DNA of 7,973 bases from Sutterella parvirubra YIT 11816 (GCF_000250875.1 NZ_JH605014.1:17934-25906); one strand, 5' to 3'. Numbered from the stretch's first letter, positions 1-6,627 are shown. Program-made: numbers and translations. Notes: generated by a model not told the origin, from the sequence alone.

Positions 1-591
1 GATCTCGACCTCGATCACGCAGCCGGCGGGAAGCCCCTTCGGCAGAGTCGAGGCGTCCACGTTGAATTCGACGGGCGCGAATGGGTTGACCGACTGCCAG
101 ACGGTCGCCTTCCAGCCCTTCACCGCGCGGCAGATCCAGCGCTTCCTGGTGCGCTCAATGACGCGCACGAGGCGCGGCGTGTTCCCGTAGCGTACCTGGG
201 GGCGAAGCTCCAGGACGTCGCCCGGCAGCACGAAGTCGTAGGTGATGTCTTCCAGGGGCCAACTCTTTTCCGAGTCGTCCTCACGCACGACGGTCATCAT
301 GTCGGCCGTGCGCGCCCCGCGGACGATCCCGCGGAAGCTCTGCACGGTGTCGGAGAGGAAGACGCGCGCCGCGTCGTCGTTTTTGAAGCCCTCCGCGCGC
401 AGCTGCAGTTGGAGCGCGTTCGCCTCCCCCGCGCCGATGCCGAGCTCGTGCCGGAACCACATCTTCGCCTTGTTGTAGGGGAGGTCCGCGTCGAGCTTCT
501 CGATGGCGGCCCGGGCGCGCCCGAGAAGCTCGGGCGTGAGGGTCACCTCTTCGGGCGCCGCGTTTTTCGTTGTCCTTTTCTTCTTCGCCAT
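1..591 (-). CDS. rnr: Probable RNase R-type 3'-5' exoribonuclease, N-terminal part (runs off left edge)
   Basis: The minus strand is open from an ATG at 591 to base 1 with no stop, giving 197 residues. An in-frame TGA lies a few codons upstream (616-618), so this ATG is the natural start; a weak GGAA-type ribosome site precedes it. The protein begins with a basic tail (MAKKKRTTK). Residues about 20-75 could be a helical winged-helix-like segment. Residues 85-197 read like the first cold-shock/OB region of RNase R: an FRGIVRG start, a 'LPGDVLELRP' strand near 122-131, then 'RLVRVIERTRKRWICRAV' (140-157) and a closing 'AGCVIEVEI'. RNase R degrades structured RNA from the 3' end, but its catalytic RNB domain and S1 domain would lie outside the window. 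The gene is divergent from the tRNA-Leu gene. That this is coding is well supported; the family call rests on motif layout only. Another RNB-family enzyme is the main alternative. Confidence 0.6.
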   Translation of the reverse strand, partial: MAKKKRTTKNAAPEEVTLTPELLGRARAAIEKLDADLPYNKAKMWFRHELGIGAGEANALQLQLRAEGFKNDDAARVFLSDTVQSFRGIVRGARTADMMTVVREDDSEKSWPLEDITYDFVLPGDVLELRPQVRYGNTPRLVRVIERTRKRWICRAVKGWKATVWQSVNPFAPVEFNVDASTLPKGLPAGCVIEVEI

Positions 592-723
592 GATGGAAAT
601 TCCGTCGGCTTTTTCTCAAACTTTCCCGAGTGTACAACGGTATCCGGGAGGACCATCCGGGGGTGCCCGGCGGCGGAATGCTCAAAAAGGCGCCGTTTCA
701 GAGCCCCGTCGAGCGCCCGGCAG

Positions 724-771
724 AAAAATTTTTGCGAGACCCTTGACAGTCTCCGAAGCGCTCGGCATAAT
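724..771 (+). promoter_or_regulatory. Sigma70 promoter with UP-like A/T tract for tRNA-Leu
   Basis: A perfect -35 hexamer TTGACA (743-748) is followed after exactly 17 bases by CATAAT (766-771), a five-of-six match to the -10 consensus. Transcription would start near 778, only about 7 bases before the tRNA. An uninterrupted A5T5 tract (724-733) stands just upstream of the -35, where an UP element contacts the alpha subunit of RNA polymerase. In this GC-rich region such a tract is conspicuous. The bases after the -10 are not GC-rich, so a typical stringent-control discriminator is not evident. Confidence 0.9.
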
Positions 772-784
772 TCATCTCCTCAGT

Positions 785-871
785 GCCCAGGTGGCGAAAT
801 TGGTAGACGCACCAGCTTCAGGTGCTGGCGGCCGCGAGGTCGTGAAGGTTCGAGTCCTTTCCTGGGCACCA
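785..871 (+). tRNA. tRNA-Leu, anticodon CAG
   Basis: The full cloverleaf can be read. The acceptor stem GCCCAGG (785-791) pairs perfectly with CCTGGGC (861-867), then discriminator A868 and an encoded CCA (869-871). The D arm is GCG/CGC (794-796 with 808-810) with GG at 802-803. The anticodon stem CCAGC/GCTGG (812-816 with 824-828) encloses the loop TTCAGGT, placing the anticodon CAG at 819-821, which reads CUG codons. A 15-base variable arm (829-843) marks it as a class II tRNA. The T arm is GAAGG-TTCGAGT-CCTTT (844-860). Discriminator A and the long variable arm agree with leucine identity. The gene stands alone between its own promoter and terminator. Confidence 0.97.
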
Positions 872-884
872 CGAATTCACTGAG

Positions 885-917
885 AAAGCCCGTTGACGAC
901 AAGTCGGCGGGCTTTTT
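885..917 (+). terminator. Intrinsic terminator after tRNA-Leu
   Basis: The arm AAAGCCCG (885-892) pairs with CGGGCTTT (908-915). The stem continues inward through two T-G wobbles and GAC/GTC to a 5-base loop (898-902), about 13 pairs in all. The stem runs into a TTTTT tract (913-917). It lies 14 bases after the tRNA's CCA end and ends about 55 bases before the downstream sensor kinase start. Confidence 0.9.
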
Positions 918-933
918 CGCATACCCAGCGACT

Positions 934-955
934 TTTCTCCACCCGAGAGGAGAAA
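934..955 (+). promoter_or_regulatory. Small hairpin in the leader of the sensor kinase, covering a purine-rich SD-like tract
   Basis: TTTCTCC (934-940) is the exact reverse complement of GGAGAAA (949-955), with an 8-base loop. The right arm holds a GGAG sequence about 19 bases before the kinase ATG, too far to be its ribosome site. The nearer GAGG at 961-964, seven bases before ATG 972, probably serves instead. The hairpin may affect ribosome access or be incidental. Confidence 0.35.
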
Positions 956-971
956 CGTTCGAGGTTCGCGT

Positions 972-3446
972 ATGCCCGCCCGAGAAAAAGCCCCCAAGGC
1001 ACCTCAGCAGGCGCCTTTGGCCCCCCTCTTCCCCGACGACCTTTATCAGGATTTCGATCCGTATCTCTTCGTGGAAGAGCCCGTGGAGCCGAAAAGCTTC
1101 CGCAAGCTCCTCACGTCCGCACTGCTCTGGTGCGTGATGATCCCGCTCTTCATCATGCTGATCGTTCATCAGCAGACGATGAAGCGCACGGTCGAGCTCG
1201 CCGACCAACAACAGGTCGACCTCACGCGGATGTGGGCCGCCGCCATCGACAACGAACTGCGGAGTCTTCAGTCCGTCGCCGCCTCTCTGGCCTACACGGA
1301 ACATCCGGCGGCGACGGGCGCCGTCGCCGCGAAGACGCTCCCCGCGCACGTCCTGGCGATCCGCGAAAAGCTTAAGGAAGACGCCCGCACCGGCGTTCGC
1401 ACCGGGATGTCGATCACCGGGCGCCCCAATCTCTTCGTCACCGGATGCTCGGACGCCACCTGCGTCGAGCTCCAAATCGATCCGCGGAGCATCGGCGACA
1501 ACCTCTGGAACCGCTTCTCGGAAGAGTCCGCCGTCGGACACGTGCTGGACGACAAGGGCGCGCTTCTCTTCACGTCGGACGCCTCGTTCGTGAAGAACTT
1601 CCCCGACACGAGCTTCCACGAGCACCTCAAGGAAGGGCTCAGCTTCTGGAGAGCGACCGTTACGCGCGAGAACCCGCAGGTTCAGGCTGCCGTCCCCATT
1701 GCGGGCACGAACCTCATCGCGGCGACGGAGTTTTCACTCACCGCCCGCAACATGGCGATGCAGGACTCGCTCGAAAGCTCGGGCTTTCTCATCCTCTTCG
1801 CGATTTTCGCGTCCTTCATCTCGGGGATTTTGACCAGCCGTCCCATCATCCAGAGCATCAACCTTTTGGGCGACGCCGTCGATGCGATGAAGAAGGGCGT
1901 CCCGATCAAGGTCTCCGAAACCATCGCGCAGTTCGGTCCGACGGAGCTCGTGCGCTTCGCGACGCGCTTCGAGGACATGGCTGACGAAAACAGAGACAAA
2001 AGCCAAAAACTTCAGGAACTCACCGAAGCGCTTGAGCAGCGCGTGAAGGAACGCACCGAGTCGCTCCAAAACCGAAACAAGGAACTCAGAGCGCTCCACC
2101 TCCTTTTGGCACCAATTGAAGGCTCGGTTCAAACCGAGGTCGACAAAGCCGTCGCGAACGTGCGGCAGATCTACGGGATCGACGACCTGCACTTCCTTCC
2201 GGCCGGGGAATCCGTCGACCCCGAATGCCGGTCCGTCCCGGTGTCGTTGGGCGACAAGACCTTCGGCCACCTGGTCACCGCCAAGACTGAACTTCGAGGC
2301 GAAGACGATCCGACCTGCGCCGCCGTCCGGCGCCTTGCGGGTTCGATCGCCATCGTGCTCGCCAACCGTGAGCTCCTCGTCTCGTTGCGCAAGGAGCAGG
2401 ACACGCTGAAGGGTGCCTTCGGGAGCATGACCGAAGGCGTCGCCCTCGTATCGGACACCGACCAAATCGCCTATGCGAACCGGCACTTCCGCACGCTTCT
2501 CGGATTGACCCAATCCGACCCGATACTCTTTCACGACGTGATCAGCGAGCAGTTTGCGAGCGTCGTGCGGTTGGACGAAGCCGGCAAGCCTCATCCTGCG
2601 CCAACCGAGGACGCCTTCCTTCCAGAGCGCATCTATCGGGCCACCACCCGAGGCGACTCCCCGCAGACCTTCGAAATGCGGACCTTCGCGGTGCGTTCAG
2701 GCATCCTCCAGAAGGAAGGCATCGGCCTCGGCGTACTCGTTCGCGACGTGTCAGAAGAAATGGAGATGTCCCGCATGAAGGACCGGCTCGTCTCCATCGT
2801 CGCGCACGAACTCAAGACGCCGATCACGAGCCTTCGCCTTCAGGCCGAGACGCTCGCTTCCGGCATCGGACTCGAAGACAAGGACCGCGCCCAGATCCTC
2901 ACCGAAATGTGCGAGGAGAGCATCCGCCTTCGAAAACTCATCGACGACTGGCTCGACCTCGCGCGCCTCGACGAAGGGAAGCTCCTCCTCGAGAAGAAGA
3001 TCGTGCACATCGCGACGCCGATCGACAAAGCGGCGAAGCTCGTGAAGACGCGCTTTCCCATCATGGTGCGGCGCACGATCGACGCGGACGCCGAATGTTT
3101 CCGGTTCGACCCGGCACGCATCACGCAGGTCTTCATCAACCTCTTCTCGAATTCCGCCCGCTACACCAAGGAGGATGTGCCCGCCGAGGTGACGGTCGAC
3201 GTGAGACGCGTCGGCGAAACCGTCGAGATCGCCGTCGAGGACAACGGCATCGGGATCGCGCCCTCGAAGCTCCCGCACATCTTCGAACGCTTCTACCAGG
3301 CCGACATGCGCGACCGGCGCCGCAAAGGGGGCACCGGTCTCGGGTTGGCGATCGTTCAGGCGATCGTGGAGGCACACGAAGGCACGATCCGGGTCGAAAG
3401 CCGTGAGGGCGAATTCACCCGCTTCGTGATCGCGCTCCCGTATTGA
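972..3446 (+). CDS. Membrane-bound hybrid-input sensor histidine kinase (Cache-HAMP-GAF-PAS-HisKA-HATPase)
   Basis: This 824-residue protein is an inner-membrane sensor that should autophosphorylate on histidine and pass phosphate to a response regulator. A Pro-rich cytoplasmic tail (1-45) precedes TM1 (about 46-65). A periplasmic region of about 200 residues follows, resembling a Cache fold ('HVLDDKGALLFTSD' and 'GTNLIAATEFS'), with a close cysteine pair C159/C164. TM2 is about 271-288, then HAMP (about 289-340), a charged coiled coil (about 337-375), a weak GAF-like region (about 385-470) and PAS (about 480-595). The H-box 'SIVAHELKTPITSLRLQ' carries phospho-acceptor H612. The ATPase domain has an N-box NLFSN (723-727), G1 DNGIGI (757-762), F-box 'HIFERFYQ' and G2 GGTGLGL (786-792), all intact. 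ATG 972 is supported by GAGG seven bases upstream. The ligand is unknown. The convergent response regulator downstream is the likely partner. Confidence 0.95.
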   Translation: MPAREKAPKAPQQAPLAPLFPDDLYQDFDPYLFVEEPVEPKSFRKLLTSALLWCVMIPLFIMLIVHQQTMKRTVELADQQQVDLTRMWAAAIDNELRSLQSVAASLAYTEHPAATGAVAAKTLPAHVLAIREKLKEDARTGVRTGMSITGRPNLFVTGCSDATCVELQIDPRSIGDNLWNRFSEESAVGHVLDDKGALLFTSDASFVKNFPDTSFHEHLKEGLSFWRATVTRENPQVQAAVPIAGTNLIAATEFSLTARNMAMQDSLESSGFLILFAIFASFISGILTSRPIIQSINLLGDAVDAMKKGVPIKVSETIAQFGPTELVRFATRFEDMADENRDKSQKLQELTEALEQRVKERTESLQNRNKELRALHLLLAPIEGSVQTEVDKAVANVRQIYGIDDLHFLPAGESVDPECRSVPVSLGDKTFGHLVTAKTELRGEDDPTCAAVRRLAGSIAIVLANRELLVSLRKEQDTLKGAFGSMTEGVALVSDTDQIAYANRHFRTLLGLTQSDPILFHDVISEQFASVVRLDEAGKPHPAPTEDAFLPERIYRATTRGDSPQTFEMRTFAVRSGILQKEGIGLGVLVRDVSEEMEMSRMKDRLVSIVAHELKTPITSLRLQAETLASGIGLEDKDRAQILTEMCEESIRLRKLIDDWLDLARLDEGKLLLEKKIVHIATPIDKAAKLVKTRFPIMVRRTIDADAECFRFDPARITQVFINLFSNSARYTKEDVPAEVTVDVRRVGETVEIAVEDNGIGIAPSKLPHIFERFYQADMRDRRRKGGTGLGLAIVQAIVEAHEGTIRVESREGEFTRFVIALPY

Positions 3447-3447
3447 A

Positions 3448-4182
3448 TCAGAGGTACTCGAGCGCATCTTCTCGCATGTCCCGAAGGACGTAGCCGTGGC
3501 TCGAATAGGCGGAGATGATCCCGCCTTCGAGTCCGGCCTCTTCGAACTTCCGCCGCAGCTTCGTGAAGGCGACGCGCAGGTACTGGACTTCCGAGGTCTT
3601 CCCCGCACCCCAAACCTTGTGGAGGAGCTCCTCATGGGAGAAGATCGCGCCGGGACGGCGCATCAGAATCTCAAGGAGTCCGAACTCCGTCGCGGTGAGG
3701 TGCACCTCGTGCCCGTTCGCGACGAACGTGCGGGCGTCGAGCCGAAGCGTGAGAGGCCCGTTTTCGATTTGGGTTTCGGGTTCATCCGGCTTCGCGGCCG
3801 CCTGACTGCGGCGCAGCACCGCACGGATTCGTGCGATGAGCTCCTCAATCGAGAAGGGCTTCGTCACGTAGTCGTCCGCACCCAAGTCGAAGCCGCGCAG
3901 CTTCGTCGTGCCGTCAGACTTCGCCGTAATGAAGATGATCGGAACGGCATCGATATCGCGGATCTTCGCCGCGCACTCCAACCCGTCCATACCCGGCATC
4001 ATCACGTCCAAAAGAATCAGGTCGGGCCGGGGCGAGCTCTTCATGAAGATTTCGACGGCAAGCAGCCCGTCCGCAGCGCTCATCACGTCGAATCCGCTGC
4101 GTTCGAGGTTCGTCGCGATCAGTCGCCGGATCTTGGTCTCGTCGTCGACGACCATGATGAGGGGACGGTTGTTGTCGTTCAC
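3448..4182 (-). CDS. OmpR/PhoB-family DNA-binding response regulator
   Basis: The product is 244 residues, counted from GTG 4182. The receiver domain (about 7-120) has the acidic pair D13/D14, phospho-acceptor D59 in 'LILLDVMMPGMDG', switch residue T86 in 'FITAKSD' and K108 in 'YVTKPF'. The C-terminal winged helix (about 140-240) shows the family pattern 'LTATEFGLLEILMRRPG', 'LLHKVWG', 'YLRVAFTKLRRKFE' and 'SSHGYVLRD'. It should act as a phosphorylation-controlled transcription factor in the cytoplasm. An upstream in-frame GTG at 4209 would add nine residues but has no ribosome site, whereas GGAG stands six bases before 4182. It is convergent with the sensor kinase, one base apart at the stops, and is the likely receiver of its phosphate. 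The spacing in the winged helix recalls KdpE, but no kdp genes are visible, so I assign no symbol. Targets are unknown. Confidence 0.94.
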   Translation of the reverse strand: MNDNNRPLIMVVDDETKIRRLIATNLERSGFDVMSAADGLLAVEIFMKSSPRPDLILLDVMMPGMDGLECAAKIRDIDAVPIIFITAKSDGTTKLRGFDLGADDYVTKPFSIEELIARIRAVLRRSQAAAKPDEPETQIENGPLTLRLDARTFVANGHEVHLTATEFGLLEILMRRPGAIFSHEELLHKVWGAGKTSEVQYLRVAFTKLRRKFEEAGLEGGIISAYSSHGYVLRDMREDALEYL

Positions 4183-4188
4183 GTGCTT

Positions 4189-4192
4189 CTCC
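4189..4192 (-). promoter_or_regulatory. Shine-Dalgarno site that decides the response regulator start
   Basis: On the minus strand GGAG is followed by AAGCAC and then GTG 4182, ideal spacing. The alternative GTG at 4209 is preceded only by GC-rich, non-purine sequence. The site supports a 244-residue rather than a 253-residue product. Confidence 0.7.
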
Positions 4193-4203
4193 GTTTGGGC
4201 AGG

Positions 4204-4226
4204 CGGCACCCGGTGTCGGCATGCCG
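4204..4226 (-). promoter_or_regulatory. Inverted repeats upstream of the response regulator, possible operator
   Basis: Two overlapping dyads lie in the response regulator leader. CGGCACC-C-GGTGTCG (4204-4218) is an inverted repeat with seven-base arms and one mismatch. CGGCATGCCG (4217-4226) is a perfect ten-base palindrome. They sit between the upstream terminator and the gene. Such dyads can be operators, but OmpR-type regulators usually bind direct repeats and GC-rich DNA makes chance palindromes. No clear -35/-10 pair is visible here; TAAGAT further upstream could be a -10 but lacks a good -35. Confidence 0.25.
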
Positions 4227-4253
4227 GTTCAAGGGCATCTTACAGCCCCGCGT

Positions 4254-4286
4254 AAAAAAGCGCCGCAAACCCGAAGGTTCGCGGCG
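4254..4286 (-). terminator. Intrinsic terminator of the asparaginase operon (UUCG tetraloop)
   Basis: Read on the minus strand, CGCCGCGAACC (4286-4276) pairs with GGTTTGCGGCG (4271-4261) over 11 base pairs, one of them G-U. The loop is the extra-stable TTCG, and CTTTTTT (4260-4254) follows. It begins 55 bases after the asparaginase stop and ends just before the response regulator leader, so the two minus-strand genes should be separate transcripts. On the plus strand there is no T tract after the hairpin, so it is one-directional. Confidence 0.93.
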
Positions 4287-4341
4287 AAGCGAGAAAAGCG
4301 GGACGCACCGGAGAGCTCAACGCGCGTCCCTGGACGACTCC

Positions 4342-5334
4342 TTAAATGTCGAGTTCGGCTTCGAGACGCGCACGGTCCGTCGCCCATTCGGGATGCTCGG
4401 AGAGCATCACCATGAGCTTGAGGCGGGCCTTGGCGGCGGAAATTTCACCGGCCATCGCGATCCCGGCGCGTCGGCTGTCGGTCACGGAACCGGGGTAGCC
4501 GTAGACGTCGAGGACGCGGCCGCCCGGCGTACGGGTCGTCAGCACGACCGCCACGCCCTTCTTCACGGCGTCTTCAACGCCCGGGACCATGGCGGGCGGG
4601 ATGTTCCCGCGGCCGAACCCTTCGATCACGATCCCCTTGACGCCCTGCGAAACGGCGAAGTCGATGTATTCGCGGCCCGAGCCGGTCATCGCCTTGATGA
4701 GGTCGACGCGAGCGGTAAGGGCCTTCGGGTGATAGCGCTTCACGCCGAGAGAGGAGCGGCGCAGGATCACGCGGTCCAGATCAACGTAGCCGACCGGACC
4801 CCACCAGGGCGACATGAAGGTCGCGGGGTTGGCGGAATGGGTCTTCATCACTTCGCCCGGCGCATGGAGCGTTTCGTTCAGGCATACCAACACGCCCTGC
4901 CCGATCGTCTTTTCACTCGCCGCGGCCTTGACGGCGCAGTAGATGTTCATGGGACCGTCGGGGCTCGTGTCGCCCGCGCCGCGCATCGCGGCCGTCGTGA
5001 CGACGGGCTTCTCGCTCACCTTGGTGATGTCGAGGAAGAAGGAGGTTTCTTCGAGCGTGTCGGTACCGTGCGTGACGACGAGGCCGGCCACGTCGTCGCG
5101 CGCCAGGAATTCTTCGATCTTCTCGTGCATCGCCCACATGTTCTGCGGGGTCATCGCCGGAGAGGCGATGTTCGAGAACTGATAGAACTCGAGCGGAGCG
5201 ATTTCACCGATTCCGGGAACGGCCGCCGCGAGGTCTTCGCCCGTGCACGCCGGAACGAGCCCCTGGCTCGCTTCATCGTACTTCATGGCGATCGTGCCGC
5301 CGGTCGCGAAAATGATGATCTTCTTGTCAATCAT
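4342..5334 (-). CDS. Asparaginase (type II-like sequence, cytoplasmic)
   Basis: This 330-residue enzyme should hydrolyse L-asparagine to aspartate and ammonia, possibly also glutamine or related amides. It is near the usual family length and all key residues are present: nucleophile T14 in 'FATGGTIAMKY', substrate-binding S58, the pair T91/D92 in 'VVTHGTDTLEET', the 'AAMRGAGDTSPDGPMN' loop, and K163 in 'EVMKTHS', equivalent to the lysine of the E. coli enzyme's catalytic triad. The sequence looks more like periplasmic type II enzymes, yet no signal peptide precedes the first strand (MIDKKIIIFATGG), so it should act in the cytoplasm. The ATG follows an AAAGGAGC ribosome site at good spacing. 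It starts 33 bases after the unknown gene's stop and ends before a strong terminator, so it is the last gene of this unit. It should use substrate brought in by the permease. Exact substrate is inferred. Confidence 0.95.
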   Translation of the reverse strand: MIDKKIIIFATGGTIAMKYDEASQGLVPACTGEDLAAAVPGIGEIAPLEFYQFSNIASPAMTPQNMWAMHEKIEEFLARDDVAGLVVTHGTDTLEETSFFLDITKVSEKPVVTTAAMRGAGDTSPDGPMNIYCAVKAAASEKTIGQGVLVCLNETLHAPGEVMKTHSANPATFMSPWWGPVGYVDLDRVILRRSSLGVKRYHPKALTARVDLIKAMTGSGREYIDFAVSQGVKGIVIEGFGRGNIPPAMVPGVEDAVKKGVAVVLTTRTPGGRVLDVYGYPGSVTDSRRAGIAMAGEISAAKARLKLMVMLSEHPEWATDRARLEAELDI

Positions 5335-5367
5335 GGCAAAGCTCCTTTTGATTCTTCACGGGGCGGC

Positions 5368-6615
5368 TCAGTCTTCAGCCGCCCAAGGGTTGCGGTAGTT
5401 CTGTCGCAGGACCTCTTCCGCCTTGGGAAGAAGCCCCTCGCCGGCCATCACGTCGACGGCCTCATAAAGCATGTCGGCAAAGCACCCGGCGTCCGCCGTC
5501 GAAAGGACGGGAAGCACGGTCCGAAGCTGCTCGGCCTTCGGGATGAACAAACTCATGCAGGCGGTCGTACCGGGAATCTGCCCGACGCCGCCCATCACGC
5601 GGTGGATGTCGTCGCTCATGAAGGTGATCCCGCCGAGGTCTTCACTCGCGAAGCGGTGCACCTCGGCAGCAATGCGGACCTTCTCCGCAGACGTGCGGGC
5701 GGCTTTGAGCTCCTCACCCAGCGCCACGAGCTTCTCGCCCATCGTTTCCGTCAGACGGCGCATGGCATCGGGGTTGCGCTGCAGGAGTTCCTCTCGGTAG
5801 ACCGCAGGGTAGCCGAGGCGCTTCGCCGCGCGCATGTACGCCTCGGCGACGACGGGGTTGTCGTCCGTCGGATAGGCGCGGATGAGGAAGGTCGGTACGT
5901 CGATGATGGGCGAAATGGGACCCGCACACACCTTCCCCTCAATCAAGAAGGTCGGCACGTCGCGAAGCCCGAATCGGGCCATCGCTCCGGTCTTGCCGTA
6001 AAGGTCGACATTGCCTTCGACGTCTTCGTTGGGACCGAGCCCGCCGACCGTCGCGTTGACGAGCGCCATCATCGAAACGTCCAGGCCGTGGATCCTGAAG
6101 GAAGCGCAGGCGCCCAACCCGCAGTTTCCTTCAACGCCTTCATCGAAGATCTCCACTTCGTCGGGATTCGCCGCCTTGAGACTCCGGATCGCCGCGTTGG
6201 CGATCGCGGTTTGGAGCGCAACCGGCGCCTCCATGGCACCCTGTCCGAGGATGCGGCCGAAAGCCCGCACGGCGAGAGCCTGCGTGCAGATCGCCTGTTC
6301 GCCGACGACGGCCTGTGCCAAACGGGCTTCGTACGGGGTCACGCCGCGGCGCGCGGTCGCGGTGGCGACGCCGCCCGAAGCGGTTTCGACCGTGAAGCTG
6401 CCTTCCATGCCGACTTCGGCGCGCACGGACGTGATCGTGAGGTCGACGCCGGTCAGACGCTGCCAGAGCGTCAGCACGGCCGCCAAGCCGCCGGAGTCAT
6501 CCTGGATGAAGCCGAGATGGCTGTTGGCGTGCCCGCATCCCGCATGGCCGACGATCCCCAAACGGGCCTTCGTCGGCATTTGGATGCCGTTGCTGCGCTT
6601 CGCGGAGGGTTGCAT
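5368..6615 (-). CDS. Unrecognised 415-residue protein between the permease and asparaginase genes
   Basis: I do not recognise this family. ATG 6615 is chosen because AAGGAC (6627-6622) lies just upstream; GTG 6651 (plus 12 residues) and ATG 6579 are weaker. The protein is soluble, with no signal peptide or clear membrane helix. Glycine, cysteine and histidine cluster in 'GIVGHAGCGHANSHLGF' (20-36), reminiscent of a metal or active-site loop. Another cluster, 'GNCGLGACASF', holds C165 and C170, with further cysteines at 27, 110 and 230. A central stretch (about 185-205) is rich in G, N and D. DVPTFLI occurs twice (219-225 and 239-245). The C-terminal third is helical and charged, then carries a 'HRVMGGVGQIPGTTACMSLF' segment. 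Overall it resembles a soluble metabolic enzyme. Its place 33 bases before asparaginase suggests action on the same substrate or its product. Strong evidence of coding, no support for a function. Confidence 0.85.
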   Translation of the reverse strand: MQPSAKRSNGIQMPTKARLGIVGHAGCGHANSHLGFIQDDSGGLAAVLTLWQRLTGVDLTITSVRAEVGMEGSFTVETASGGVATATARRGVTPYEARLAQAVVGEQAICTQALAVRAFGRILGQGAMEAPVALQTAIANAAIRSLKAANPDEVEIFDEGVEGNCGLGACASFRIHGLDVSMMALVNATVGGLGPNEDVEGNVDLYGKTGAMARFGLRDVPTFLIEGKVCAGPISPIIDVPTFLIRAYPTDDNPVVAEAYMRAAKRLGYPAVYREELLQRNPDAMRRLTETMGEKLVALGEELKAARTSAEKVRIAAEVHRFASEDLGGITFMSDDIHRVMGGVGQIPGTTACMSLFIPKAEQLRTVLPVLSTADAGCFADMLYEAVDVMAGEGLLPKAEEVLRQNYRNPWAAED

Positions 6616-6621
6616 GTCTTC

Positions 6622-6627
6622 GTCCTT
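6622..6627 (-). promoter_or_regulatory. Shine-Dalgarno site that decides the start of the unrecognised gene
   Basis: Minus-strand AAGGAC lies six bases before ATG 6615 (AGGA core, seven-base spacing). It selects this ATG over the in-frame GTG at 6651, whose upstream region lies in the foot of a hairpin. Confidence 0.65.

Noticed and set aside
629..657. A possible minus-strand promoter for the exoribonuclease gene (TACACT as -10)
   Set aside because: TACACT is acceptable, but no -35-like hexamer lies 16-18 bases upstream, so the promoter cannot be supported.
281..685. A 134-residue minus-strand frame upstream of and overlapping the exoribonuclease start
   Set aside because: It is an Arg/Ala/Gly-rich alternate frame of the exoribonuclease-like gene and has no motif; the frame starting at 591 gives balanced protein composition.
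780..883. Open frames running through the tRNA-Leu gene
   Set aside because: The cloverleaf, promoter and terminator account for this stretch; frames crossing it are incidental.
1734..2594. Long minus-strand frames (also 2751-3635) inside the sensor kinase gene
   Set aside because: They are antisense shadows; the plus-strand frame encodes the complete set of histidine kinase motifs.
4183..4209. Upstream GTG start for the response regulator at 4209
   Set aside because: No ribosome site precedes it, it lies inside an inverted repeat, and receiver domains typically begin within a few residues of the GTG at 4182, which has a well-placed GGAG.
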